From Sinomonas susongensis (GTDB lineage Bacteria; Actinomycetota; Actinomycetes; Actinomycetales; Micrococcaceae): 64,000 bases of DNA. Below the pieces are notes generated by a model that was not told where the DNA came from, searched no databases, and was given only the letters and a program-made list of their open reading frames with translations. The translations under genes and the position numbers were made by a program. The DNA lies in assembly GCF_005877005.1 (NCBI RefSeq), contig NZ_SSNH01000003.1, forward strand, positions 178,782 through 242,781, written 5' to 3'. This document shows positions 1 to 9,564 of the stretch, piece after piece (position 1 is the first letter of the stretch; every line of letters starts with the position of its first letter).

Positions 1-1
1 G

Positions 2-343
2 ATGGGGCTCGAGGTGACCCTCGACGCCGAACTCGGCGGGCCGCCGTCGCCCGCCGTCCAGCGGGTCGCCTACCGCGTGGTGCAGGAGGCGCTCACGAAC
101 GCGGTGCGCCATTCCGGAGCCCGGCATGCGGACGTGCGGATCGCGCGGAGTGAAGGGAACGTCGTCGTCGAAGTGCACGACGACGGTTCCGGCCTCCGCG
201 GCGCGGAGCCTGGGTCCGGCCTGCGCGGCATGCGGGAGCGGGTGGAGGCCGCGGGCGGGACGCTGACCTTGACCGACGCGGGTGGGCTCCTGATCCGTGC
301 GGCGCTCCCCGAGGACGGTATTGGACCAGAGGGCCGAAAGTGA
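2..343 (+). CDS. Sensor histidine kinase, C-terminal part (cut by window edge)
   Basis: Only the catalytic ATPase end of a two-component sensor kinase lies in the window; its start is upstream. The N box (QEALTNAVRHSGA), G1 box (DDGSGL) and G2 box (GSGLRGMRERV) of a HATPase_c domain are visible. The arrangement is typical of NarL/DesK-type kinases with HisKA_3 dimerisation domains. The stop codon overlaps the GTG start of the response regulator (GTGA), so the two are translationally coupled and are almost certainly a cognate pair. The signal it senses cannot be told from this fragment. Confidence 0.9.
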   Translation: MGLEVTLDAELGGPPSPAVQRVAYRVVQEALTNAVRHSGARHADVRIARSEGNVVVEVHDDGSGLRGAEPGSGLRGMRERVEAAGGTLTLTDAGGLLIRAALPEDGIGPEGRK

Positions 344-1008
344 TTCGGATCCTCATCGCTGACGATCAGGCGCTGCTCCGCGCGGGCTTCCGCGCGCTGC
401 TTGACGCCGAATCGGACATGGAGGTGGTGGGCGAGGCCGGCACTGGCGCGGAGGCGGTGGCCCAGGCTGCGCGGCTCGTGCCCGACGTTGTGCTCATGGA
501 CATCCGCATGCCAGGGGGCGACGGGCTCGAGGCGACCCGCCGCGTCTTGGCGGCGCAGCCCGAGGGGGTGCGCATCATCATCCTCACGACGTTCGAACTC
601 GACGAGTACGTCACGGGAGCGATCCGCGCCGGTGCGAGCGGATTCCTCGTCAAGGACACCGACCCGGACGAGCTGGTCCGTGCCGTGCGGGCGGTGCATG
701 ACGGCGATGCCATGCTCTCGCCGTCCGTGACTCGGCGGCTGCTCGAACGGCTTGCCGCTGAGCGCCCTTCGACCCCGAGTGCACCGCCCGTCGACGTCGC
801 GCAGCTCACCGAGCGGGAGCGCGAGGTCGTGGCCCTCGTGGGGCAGGGCCTGAACAACGCAGAGATCGGTGCGCGGCTCTACATCACACCGCTGACCGCC
901 AAGACTCACGTCTCCCGGGCGATGACGAAGCTTGGCCTGCGCGATCGCGCGCAGCTCGTGGTCCTGGCCTACGAATCGGGGCTCGTCAGGCCGGGCTGGC
1001 TCAGCTGA
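340..1008 (+). CDS. LuxR/NarL-family two-component response regulator
   Basis: A 222-residue cytoplasmic DNA-binding regulator. The receiver domain (about 1-120) has the acidic pair D8/D9, the phospho-acceptor D54 in VLMDIRMP, and the conserved lysine in FLVKD. A LuxR-type helix-turn-helix follows at about 150-215 (LTEREREVVALVGQGLNNAEIG, then TAKTHVSR). The GTG start overlaps the kinase stop by 4 nt. The SHOCT protein and ABC-2 exporter downstream are possible targets, because such pairs often control exporters, but no operator is seen. Confidence 0.95.
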   Translation: MIRILIADDQALLRAGFRALLDAESDMEVVGEAGTGAEAVAQAARLVPDVVLMDIRMPGGDGLEATRRVLAAQPEGVRIIILTTFELDEYVTGAIRAGASGFLVKDTDPDELVRAVRAVHDGDAMLSPSVTRRLLERLAAERPSTPSAPPVDVAQLTEREREVVALVGQGLNNAEIGARLYITPLTAKTHVSRAMTKLGLRDRAQLVVLAYESGLVRPGWLS

Positions 1009-1190
1009 GGACCTCCCTCCCGCGGGGCGCCGCGGGCGGCCCACGTCGAGTACGCGGCGGTGCTCCCCGCGGAGTATCACGTCCCGTCAGGTCACTCCGC
1101 TCGGGGGACGCGGTGCCGGCCCCTGCTGGGAAGACTGGAATGAGCGGCTGATCCCAGAGCAGCCCTTGAGACCGAGGAGACACCGTCATC

Positions 1191-1535
1191 ATGATCATGA
1201 CCCCAGCACTCGTTGCCGCAGACACTGTAGGACACGGTCCCTGGCTCTGGCCGTGGTTCCTGCTCATCCCGCTGTCCTGGATCCTGCTGATCGCGCTCTT
1301 CTTCACGTTCGCCAGGCGCTTCTGGTGGCGGCGGCACTGGGGTTCGTTCCGCGGCGACTACCCCGGAACTCCCGGTGGGGGCTTCGGGGGGAGCTTTGGC
1401 GAGGGCGGCAGCGCCGAATCCATTTTGCGGGAGAGGTACGCGCGCGGAGAGATCGACGAGGCCGAATACCGCCAGCGCCTGGAGGTGCTCCGCGGCGACT
1501 ACTACCAGGGCCCGTCGGAGGGGCGATCTTTCTGA
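1191..1535 (+). CDS. Small membrane protein with SHOCT domain
   Basis: A 114-residue protein with one strong membrane segment at about 17-42 (WPWFLLIPLSWILLIALFF), a basic Arg/Trp patch, a Gly-rich linker, and a C-terminal SHOCT motif at about 80-103 (ILRERYARGEIDEAEYRQRL). SHOCT is a short helical oligomerisation motif common in actinobacterial membrane proteins, and its biochemical role is not established. A GAGGAG sequence lies about 10 nt before ATG 1191; a second ATG in frame is at 1197. The 182 nt before it hold no recognisable gene. Confidence 0.8.
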   Translation: MIMTPALVAADTVGHGPWLWPWFLLIPLSWILLIALFFTFARRFWWRRHWGSFRGDYPGTPGGGFGGSFGEGGSAESILRERYARGEIDEAEYRQRLEVLRGDYYQGPSEGRSF

Positions 1536-1603
1536 AAGATGCGTTGCAGAATCTGGTCGAAATCCCTTCCGAATGACCCTGCTTGTCGAGTAGTGTGCCG
1601 TGA

Positions 1604-2587
1604 GTGTCGCATGAAGCGCGAGGCGTTGCCGGGGGGGCAATGGTGGCCAGTGTTCGTCCCGAGGGGGCGCCAGTAATCAGCGCTCAGGATCTGGTGAAGA
1701 CGTACGGGGACGTCAACGCGGTCGACGGAATCAGCTTCGCCATTCCGGCCGGGGAATCGTTCGGCCTCCTGGGGCCGAACGGCGCGGGGAAGTCCACGAC
1801 GATGCGGATGATCGGCGGCGTCAGCCAGCGCACCGCCGGCCAGCTGAACATCATGGGCCTCGACCCCGAGCAGCAGGGACCCGAAGTCCGTGCGCACCTC
1901 GGCGTCGTTCCGCAGCAGGACAATCTCGACGAAGAGCTCCGCGTCCGGGAGAACCTCATCATCTACGGCCGCTACTTCGGACTGTCGCGCAGCTACCTCA
2001 GCCAGCGCGCCGACGAGCTCCTCGAATTCGCGCAGCTCCAGGACAAGGCGAAGGCCCGGGTCGACTCCCTCTCGGGCGGGATGAAGCGCCGCCTCACCAT
2101 CGCGCGGTCGCTCATCAACGACCCCAAGATCCTCCTCCTCGATGAGCCGACCACCGGGCTCGACCCGCAGGCTCGGCACGTCCTGTGGGACCGCCTCTTC
2201 CGGCTCAAGGAGCAGGGTGTGACCCTGGTCCTCACGACGCACTACATGGATGAGGCGGAGCAGCTGTGCGATCGCCTCATCGTCGTGGACAAGGGACGGA
2301 TCATGGCCGAGGGCTCGCCTGCCCAGCTCATCCGGAAGCACTCGAGCCGAGAGGTGCTCGAGCTTCGGTTCGGCACGGATCGGAACGTCGCTGTGGCGGA
2401 GCGCCTGGACGGAACGGGGGACCGGATCGAGGTGCTCCCCGACCGGGTCCTCGTCTACAGCGACAATGGCGAGGAGTCGCTCGAGGCCATCCGCGGGAGG
2501 GGCTTCCACCCGATCACATCACTCGTGCGGCGAGCCTCGCTCGAGGACGTCTTCCTGCGGCTGACCGGGCGGTCCCTCGTTGACTGA
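1604..2587 (+). CDS. ABC-2 type transporter ATP-binding protein (NodI/drug-exporter type)
   Basis: A 327-residue cytoplasmic ATPase that should power the two permeases encoded next. Walker A is GPNGAGKS (57-64), the ABC signature LSGGMKRRL lies near 155, Walker B is ILLLDEPTTGLDPQ, and the switch histidine sits in TTHYMDEAEQLCDR. The C-terminal 80 residues match the usual extension of DrrA/NodI-type ATPases. GTG 1604 is preceded by TAGTGT with a 7-nt gap, which fits leaderless translation; ATG 1640 is an alternative. The substrate is unknown; polyketides, lipids or polysaccharides are typical of the family. Confidence 0.93.
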   Translation: MSHEARGVAGGAMVASVRPEGAPVISAQDLVKTYGDVNAVDGISFAIPAGESFGLLGPNGAGKSTTMRMIGGVSQRTAGQLNIMGLDPEQQGPEVRAHLGVVPQQDNLDEELRVRENLIIYGRYFGLSRSYLSQRADELLEFAQLQDKAKARVDSLSGGMKRRLTIARSLINDPKILLLDEPTTGLDPQARHVLWDRLFRLKEQGVTLVLTTHYMDEAEQLCDRLIVVDKGRIMAEGSPAQLIRKHSSREVLELRFGTDRNVAVAERLDGTGDRIEVLPDRVLVYSDNGEESLEAIRGRGFHPITSLVRRASLEDVFLRLTGRSLVD

Positions 2588-3416
2588 GGGCCGGCTCCTC
2601 CGGGCGCAGGCTCCCGAGGTGTCTGCGGCCAAGGCGCGCCGCTGGGGCTCGCTCTACTTCATGGAGCACATGCTGCGCAGCATGCGCGCCTACGTTGTGA
2701 CCATCATCGTCACGAGCATCGGCAACCCGCTCCTCTATCTGTTCTCGATGGGGGTCGGCCTCGCCTCGATCGTCGACCGCAGCCCGAGCGCGCACTTCGC
2801 CGGCGTCGGCTACCTTGCCTTCGCCGCGCCCGCGCTCCTCGTCTCGAGCTCGGTCATGACATGCGCGAACGAGATGATGTTCCCCGTCATGGACGGCTTC
2901 AAGTGGCGCCGCATCTACTACGGGCCCCACGTCACGCCGCTCGTGCCCGGGCAGCTCGCGGCCGGCCACGTCATGGCGGTGGGCATCCGGCTGCTCGTGC
3001 AGTGCACTGTGTTCTACCTGATCATGCTCGGGTTCGGCGCAACGCTGAGCCCGACCTCGTGGCTCATCGTCCCGGTGGGCGTCCTGGCGGGAATGGCGTT
3101 CGGGACGCCTCTCATGGCCTACGCGGCGAGGATCGACAAGGAGAACTTCCAGTTCTCCATGATCCAGCGCTTCATCGTCATGCCGCTCTTCCTCTTCTCG
3201 GGCACCTTCTATCCCCTCGGGACGATGCCTCAGGCCATGCAGTGGATCGGCTGGATCTCCCCCCTGTGGCACGGGAACCAGCTCGGTCGCCTCGTGACCA
3301 TCGGGCCCACGGAACCCGTCTGGCTCGTCGCCGTCCACGTCGTCTACCTCGCAGCTCTCGGCACGTTCGGGATGGTCTGGGCGCGCCACAACTACGCGAG
3401 GCGGATGGACGCATGA
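2580..3416 (+). CDS. ABC-2 type transporter permease (first)
   Basis: A 278-residue inner-membrane protein with about six hydrophobic segments and the ABC-2/NodJ pattern, including the late FLFSGTFYPLGTMPQAMQWI stretch typical of NodJ- and DrrB-like permeases. It probably starts at TTG 2580, overlapping the ATPase stop by 8 nt. It overlaps the second permease by 4 nt (ATGA). The two permeases would form a heterodimeric channel with two copies of the ATPase. Confidence 0.9.
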   Translation: MTEGRLLRAQAPEVSAAKARRWGSLYFMEHMLRSMRAYVVTIIVTSIGNPLLYLFSMGVGLASIVDRSPSAHFAGVGYLAFAAPALLVSSSVMTCANEMMFPVMDGFKWRRIYYGPHVTPLVPGQLAAGHVMAVGIRLLVQCTVFYLIMLGFGATLSPTSWLIVPVGVLAGMAFGTPLMAYAARIDKENFQFSMIQRFIVMPLFLFSGTFYPLGTMPQAMQWIGWISPLWHGNQLGRLVTIGPTEPVWLVAVHVVYLAALGTFGMVWARHNYARRMDA

Positions 3417-4243
3417 GCATCCTGCACGACGACGACTACATCCTCGCCGCCGACCGCCGCCCGCTGAGCGCGCTCTACTCCCGCAACGCCCGAGCCGTGA
3501 TCGAGCGGGGCTTCCGGGTCATCAAGAGCCAGAACTGGATCGTGCTCGTGTCGGGCTTCTTCGAGCCGGTGTTCTACCTGCTCTCCATGGGCATCGGACT
3601 CGGCCAGCTCGTCGGCTCCGTGCAGGGTCCGAACGGCGCGCCCATCAGCTACGCGGCGTACATCGCCCCAGCCCTCCTGGCTGTCTCCGCGATGAACGGG
3701 GCGATCTACGACTCGACGTGGAACATCTTCTTCAAGATGCACTTCGGGAAGCTCTACCAGAGCATGCTCTACACATCGCTCGGTCCATTCGACATCGCGG
3801 TGGGCGAGATCTTCATGGCGCTGTTCCGCGGGTTCCTCTATGCACTCGGGTTCACGGGGGTCATGGCAGTCATGGGCCTCATCACGACGCCGTGGGCGCT
3901 CCTGCTGGTCCCGGCATCGGTCATGGTCGCCTTCGGCTTCGCGAGCTTCGGCATGGCCATCACGAGCTACATGAAGACGTTCCAGCAGATGGACATCATC
4001 ACGTTCGTGATGCTCCCCATGTTCCTCTTCTCTGCGACCTTCTATCCGCTCACGGTGTACCCGGAACCGGTCCAGTGGCTCGTCCAGGCGCTCCCGCTCT
4101 GGCACGGTGTCGAACTCATGCGCGAGATCAGCACGGGGGCCTTCAGCCTCGTGACGCTCCTGCACCTGCTCTACTACGTCGTCATGGTCCTCGTGGGCCT
4201 CGCGTTCACGACGCGGCGTCTCCGCGCGCTCTTCCTCCGCTGA
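3413..4243 (+). CDS. ABC-2 type transporter permease (second)
   Basis: A 276-residue paralogue of the preceding permease. It starts at the ATGA overlap. It has the same late motif (MFLFSATFYPLTVYPEPVQW) and about six membrane segments. Both permeases carry a long hydrophilic N-terminus before the first membrane segment, as in NodJ-type half-transporters. A 7-bp hairpin without a T run (4255-4275) follows the stop and may be a weak terminator. Confidence 0.9.
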   Translation: MSILHDDDYILAADRRPLSALYSRNARAVIERGFRVIKSQNWIVLVSGFFEPVFYLLSMGIGLGQLVGSVQGPNGAPISYAAYIAPALLAVSAMNGAIYDSTWNIFFKMHFGKLYQSMLYTSLGPFDIAVGEIFMALFRGFLYALGFTGVMAVMGLITTPWALLLVPASVMVAFGFASFGMAITSYMKTFQQMDIITFVMLPMFLFSATFYPLTVYPEPVQWLVQALPLWHGVELMREISTGAFSLVTLLHLLYYVVMVLVGLAFTTRRLRALFLR

Positions 4244-4294
4244 CCTCGGTTCAGCCGTCACCTTCCGTGTGACGGGTCTGGGAGAATGGTCGCC

Positions 4295-4807
4295 ATGCAG
4301 TCTCTCGGCTCCCAGCACCCTGCCTCCACACGATCGGGCATCCGCATCGGCACCCTCGGGCTGTCCGTCCTCGTCCTCGCGTTCCTCGTCGCGGTCATCT
4401 TCGCCGCGAACCGGAACGAGGTGATCGGCTGGATCGTCGCGGTCATCTCGCTCGCGTGGCTCGTGTTTGCCGTGTTCGTGTTCGTCTCCGTCCGCAATGC
4501 GGGGCGCCGGGCTCAGGCCAAGTTCGAGGAGGCGGCCCGCCGTCTCGGCGGCCGCGCGCCGTCGATGGCGGGGCCGCAGGCGGCGGGGGAGGTGCGTACG
4601 GTCGACGACGCTCGCGACCTCAAGCTCGACCACTCGTTCAAGATCATCCAAGTGCAGGAACGCGTAGTGCGCGAGAATCTCGGCAGGGATTCCGAGCAGG
4701 TCGCCCGCGCCCTCGAGACCATCCAGATCACCGCGGCCAACGCCCGCGACATGCTGCGTCCCGACGGTGGGGAGCCCGTCACGGGGACGGTCGTCGACGA
4801 AGGGTAG
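4295..4807 (+). CDS. Small membrane protein of unknown function
   Basis: About 170 residues. Two hydrophobic segments near residues 18-35 and 42-60 (VIGWIVAVISLAWLVFAVFV) form a hairpin, followed by a cytoplasmic, mostly helical tail of about 110 residues ending TVVDEG. I do not recognise the family. ATG 4295 is preferred to ATG 4286 because GGAG (4281-4284) is 10 nt upstream of it. The stop codon TAG is part of the -10-like hexamer TAGAGT of the next gene, so the next gene is probably transcribed separately. Confidence 0.75.
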   Translation: MQSLGSQHPASTRSGIRIGTLGLSVLVLAFLVAVIFAANRNEVIGWIVAVISLAWLVFAVFVFVSVRNAGRRAQAKFEEAARRLGGRAPSMAGPQAAGEVRTVDDARDLKLDHSFKIIQVQERVVRENLGRDSEQVARALETIQITAANARDMLRPDGGEPVTGTVVDEG

Positions 4808-4816
4808 AGTGTCAAG

Positions 4817-6741
<1,925 letters not shown>

Positions 6742-6745
6742 GGCG

Positions 6746-7321
6746 ATGACAGGCCGGCCTGAAGGGCAGACTCAGTCGCAGGACGGGGCGAATCCGCTCG
6801 TCGGCGTCATCCTCGGCTTCCCGGAGGACGTCGCGGCGGAGCTCCGGAAGTGGCGCGCGTCCTTCGGGGACCCGGTGGCCGACGTCATCCCCGCTCACAT
6901 CACGCTTGTGACGACGACGGAGACCGAGGACTGGGACGCGACGGTGAGCCATGTGCGCGAAGTCGCGGCGCGGCAGGCCCCTTTCCGGGTGACGCTCTGC
7001 GGCACCGGTTCGTTCCGTCCGATCTCGGATGTGGTGTACCTCGAGGTCACGGAGGGGTTCGAGGAGTGCGTGCGGCTCCATGTCGAACTGCAGCGCGGAC
7101 CCCTCGAGCGTGAGCTCCCGTTCCCCTACCACCCGCATGTGACGGTGGCCCACGATGTGGACGCCGAGCGGCTCGACGAGGCGGAGGAGGCGCTGAAAAA
7201 CTACAGCACCTCCTTCACAGTGGCTAGCATGGGGCTATATGAGCACGACGCCGACGGCTTCTGGCAACTACGGGAAGAGCTCGACTTCGGGGGAGAAGCG
7301 CCAGCGCGCCGCCGGAGCTGA
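6746..7321 (+). CDS. 2'-5' RNA ligase superfamily protein
   Basis: A 191-residue protein with the two HxT signatures of the 2H phosphoesterase fold: PAHITLVTT (about 48-56) and HPHVTVAHD (about 131-139). Such proteins open 2',3'-cyclic phosphates or ligate RNA ends in vitro; the role in this lineage is unproven. ATG 6746 lies 4 nt after the trpS stop. The 3' 83 nt overlap the start of the YihY-like gene in another frame. Confidence 0.85.
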   Translation: MTGRPEGQTQSQDGANPLVGVILGFPEDVAAELRKWRASFGDPVADVIPAHITLVTTTETEDWDATVSHVREVAARQAPFRVTLCGTGSFRPISDVVYLEVTEGFEECVRLHVELQRGPLERELPFPYHPHVTVAHDVDAERLDEAEEALKNYSTSFTVASMGLYEHDADGFWQLREELDFGGEAPARRRS

Positions 7322-8618
7322 CCCGCAGAAGGCCGGCCCGACCCCGCCCACCGACTTGGATCGGCTGCGTCTCAACGCGCTCCATGCCCGCCAGGCCTGG
7401 GGCCGGGCGAAGCTGGACGAGAAGGCTGGGGTCAAGCGCTATCTCGCCCTCATCCAATGGATCGTCGCGAAGGTGAGCACCTGGCGCCTCCCGCGCACGA
7501 TGCAGCTCTACGGGCTTCGCCACGGCCCGCTCATGAGCGCAGGAATCGGCTTCAACATGTTCTTCTCGATCCTCGGCCTGTTGACGACCGGGTTCTCCAT
7601 CGTCGGCCTCGTGCTGGCCGGGCAGCCGGAGATCGTGAACAAGACTGTCCAGCTTGTCGCGCAGTCCGCTCCCGGCCTGCTCAAGGTCGACGGCCATGAG
7701 GGCATCGCGGACCCCAACGCGCTCCTCAACCCCTCCGGTCTGGGCCTGACGGCCATCATCGGGGCCATCGTCACCGTCTTCACCTCCTTGGGCTGGATCA
7801 GCAGCCTGCGGGATGGCCTCCGGGGCGTTCTGGCGGAGCCGCCGCTCCAGGTCAATGCCGTCATCGTGCGCCTCCACGACGCTGGAACCCTTCTGCTCCT
7901 CGGCGTCGCGCTCGTGCTCACCTCTGGCGTGAGCATCCTGTTCACGGGAGCGATCGGCTTCATCGCGGACCTGCTGCACCTCGACAAGGCCGTCGTGGCA
8001 CCGATCAGCTGGCTCATCGGGATCGTGGTTCCCCTCGTCCTCAACTGGGTCACCGCCGTCATCATGTTCCGTCTCGCGGCCGGCCTCCGGCTGTCGCGGC
8101 GCGCGTGGCTCGAGGCGACGATCATCGCGGGAGCGGGCACCACGGTGCTGCAGCTCTTCAGCAGCCAGCTGCTCGCGCGGGCGGGCGCCAATCCGTTGCT
8201 CGCATCCTTCGCGATCATCATCGGCCTGCTCATCTGGTTCAACCTCGTGAGCCAGGTCTACCTCGTCTCGGGATCGTGGGCCGCGATCCGAGAGGCTGAT
8301 GCGGGTGCCGTCGCTGGGCGCCGGCCTGGCATGCTCGGCTCGTCCCGCCCGTCGTTCCGCCCCGGGCCTCAGCTTTCACGCAGCGAAGCGGAGCTTCGGG
8401 CGCGGCCCCGTCGTCAACCCGTCAACGTCGGCTCGCGCGGGCCGCACACGGACGACGGCGCGCGCTCGCCGGGCCTTCCGGACGTTCCGGTCAGCGTGGG
8501 GCCGCCCGAGCCCGTGACCGCCGTGGCACCGGATACCGCGCCGCTCGCGCCCGACGCGCCGCAGAAGCACGGCATCGGGAGCTGGCTGCGAGGCCTGCGC
8601 CGCCGCGGGCGTGCCTGA
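7239..8618 (+). CDS. YihY/BrkB-family inner-membrane protein
   Basis: A 459-residue membrane protein of the YihY (formerly RNase BN, BrkB) family. A hydrophilic N-terminus of about 85 residues precedes about six membrane segments (about 95-345), with the family pattern RHGPLMSAGIGFNMFFSILG and LGWISSLRDGLRGV. A Pro/Arg-rich tail of about 110 residues follows. ATG 7239 lies inside the upstream gene and 8 nt after TAGCAT. A later TTG at 7356 would avoid the overlap, so the start is uncertain. The old RNase assignment of the family is no longer accepted; function unknown. Confidence 0.85.
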   Translation: MSTTPTASGNYGKSSTSGEKRQRAAGADPQKAGPTPPTDLDRLRLNALHARQAWGRAKLDEKAGVKRYLALIQWIVAKVSTWRLPRTMQLYGLRHGPLMSAGIGFNMFFSILGLLTTGFSIVGLVLAGQPEIVNKTVQLVAQSAPGLLKVDGHEGIADPNALLNPSGLGLTAIIGAIVTVFTSLGWISSLRDGLRGVLAEPPLQVNAVIVRLHDAGTLLLLGVALVLTSGVSILFTGAIGFIADLLHLDKAVVAPISWLIGIVVPLVLNWVTAVIMFRLAAGLRLSRRAWLEATIIAGAGTTVLQLFSSQLLARAGANPLLASFAIIIGLLIWFNLVSQVYLVSGSWAAIREADAGAVAGRRPGMLGSSRPSFRPGPQLSRSEAELRARPRRQPVNVGSRGPHTDDGARSPGLPDVPVSVGPPEPVTAVAPDTAPLAPDAPQKHGIGSWLRGLRRRGRA

Positions 8619-8701
8619 CGTAGGTTTCCAGAGAGGGCCGGCGGGCACAGCGATCCCGGCGAGATAGGGAGCTGGGCGGCATTGAACGCCGAGCGACATA
8701 G

Positions 8702-8743
8702 GAGGAGGGGCGCCACTGCGATGCAGCAGTGGCGCCCCTCCTC
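8702..8743. terminator. Bidirectional intrinsic terminator between yihY-like gene and sdhB
   Basis: Perfect 18-bp inverted repeat: arms 8702-8719 and 8726-8743, loop GATGCA. It lies between two convergent genes, so it can end both transcripts. There is no T run, which is common in high-GC actinobacteria. Confidence 0.85.
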
Positions 8744-8781
8744 ATTCCCTCGGCCCCGCGTCCGGCGGGGGTGGGGTTGAC

Positions 8782-9564
8782 TCAGAACTGGCGGGCGAGG
8801 ACCGCCTGCTTGACCTCGGAGATCGCCTTCGTGACCTGGATGCCACGCGGGCAGGCCTCCGAGCAGTTGAAGATCGTGCGGCAGCGCCACACGCCTTCCT
8901 TGTCGTTGAGGATCTCGAGCCGCATGTCGCCGGCGTCGTCACGCGAATCGAAGATGAAGCGGTGCGCATTCACGATCGCGGCCGGCCCGAAGTACTGGCC
9001 GTCGGTCCAGAAGACGGGGCAGGAGGACGTGCAGGCGGCACAGAGGATGCACTTCGTGGTGTCGTCGAAACGCTCGCGGTCCTCGGGAGACTGGAGGCGC
9101 TCCTTCGTGGGCGCGTGGCCCGTCGTCACGAGGAACGGCATGATCTCGCGGTACGACTGGAAGAACGGCTCCATGTCCACAATCAGGTCCTTCTCGACCG
9201 GGAGGCCCTTGATGGGCTCAACGGTGATCGGCTTGGACGTGTCGAGGTCCTTGAGGAGGGTCTTGCACGCGAGGCGGTTTCGGCCGTTGATGCGCATGGC
9301 ATCGGATCCGCACACGCCGTGCGCGCACGAGCGACGGAACGAGAGCGAGCCGTCGAGCTCCCACTTGACCTTGTGGAGGGCGTCGAGCACGCGGTCCGTG
9401 CCGTACATGGTGAGCTTGAACTCGTCCCAGTGCGACTCGTCCGAGACCTCGGGGTTGTAACGGCGCACGCGGAGCGTCACGTCGAACGTGGGGATCTCGC
9501 CCCCGCCGCCGACGCTCGCGGGAAGCTCGACCTTGGATGCAGGCTCTGCAGTTGACGCGGTCAT
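8782..9564 (-). CDS. sdhB: Succinate dehydrogenase iron-sulfur subunit
   Basis: A 260-residue membrane-peripheral electron-transfer subunit of complex II, passing electrons from SdhA flavin to quinone. The N-terminal 2Fe-2S ligands are in CAHGVCGSDAMRINGRNRLAC. The C-terminal ferredoxin domain has CILCAACTSSCPVF and CSEACPRGI for the 4Fe-4S and 3Fe-4S clusters. ATG overlaps the sdhA stop by 1 nt. It is the last gene of the minus-strand sdhCDAB operon. Confidence 0.98.
   Translation of the reverse strand: MTASTAEPASKVELPASVGGGGEIPTFDVTLRVRRYNPEVSDESHWDEFKLTMYGTDRVLDALHKVKWELDGSLSFRRSCAHGVCGSDAMRINGRNRLACKTLLKDLDTSKPITVEPIKGLPVEKDLIVDMEPFFQSYREIMPFLVTTGHAPTKERLQSPEDRERFDDTTKCILCAACTSSCPVFWTDGQYFGPAAIVNAHRFIFDSRDDAGDMRLEILNDKEGVWRCRTIFNCSEACPRGIQVTKAISEVKQAVLARQF

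Noticed and set aside
4255-4275. Terminator after the second ABC-2 permease
   Set aside because: Only a 7-bp stem with no T run; kept as a remark, not as a feature.
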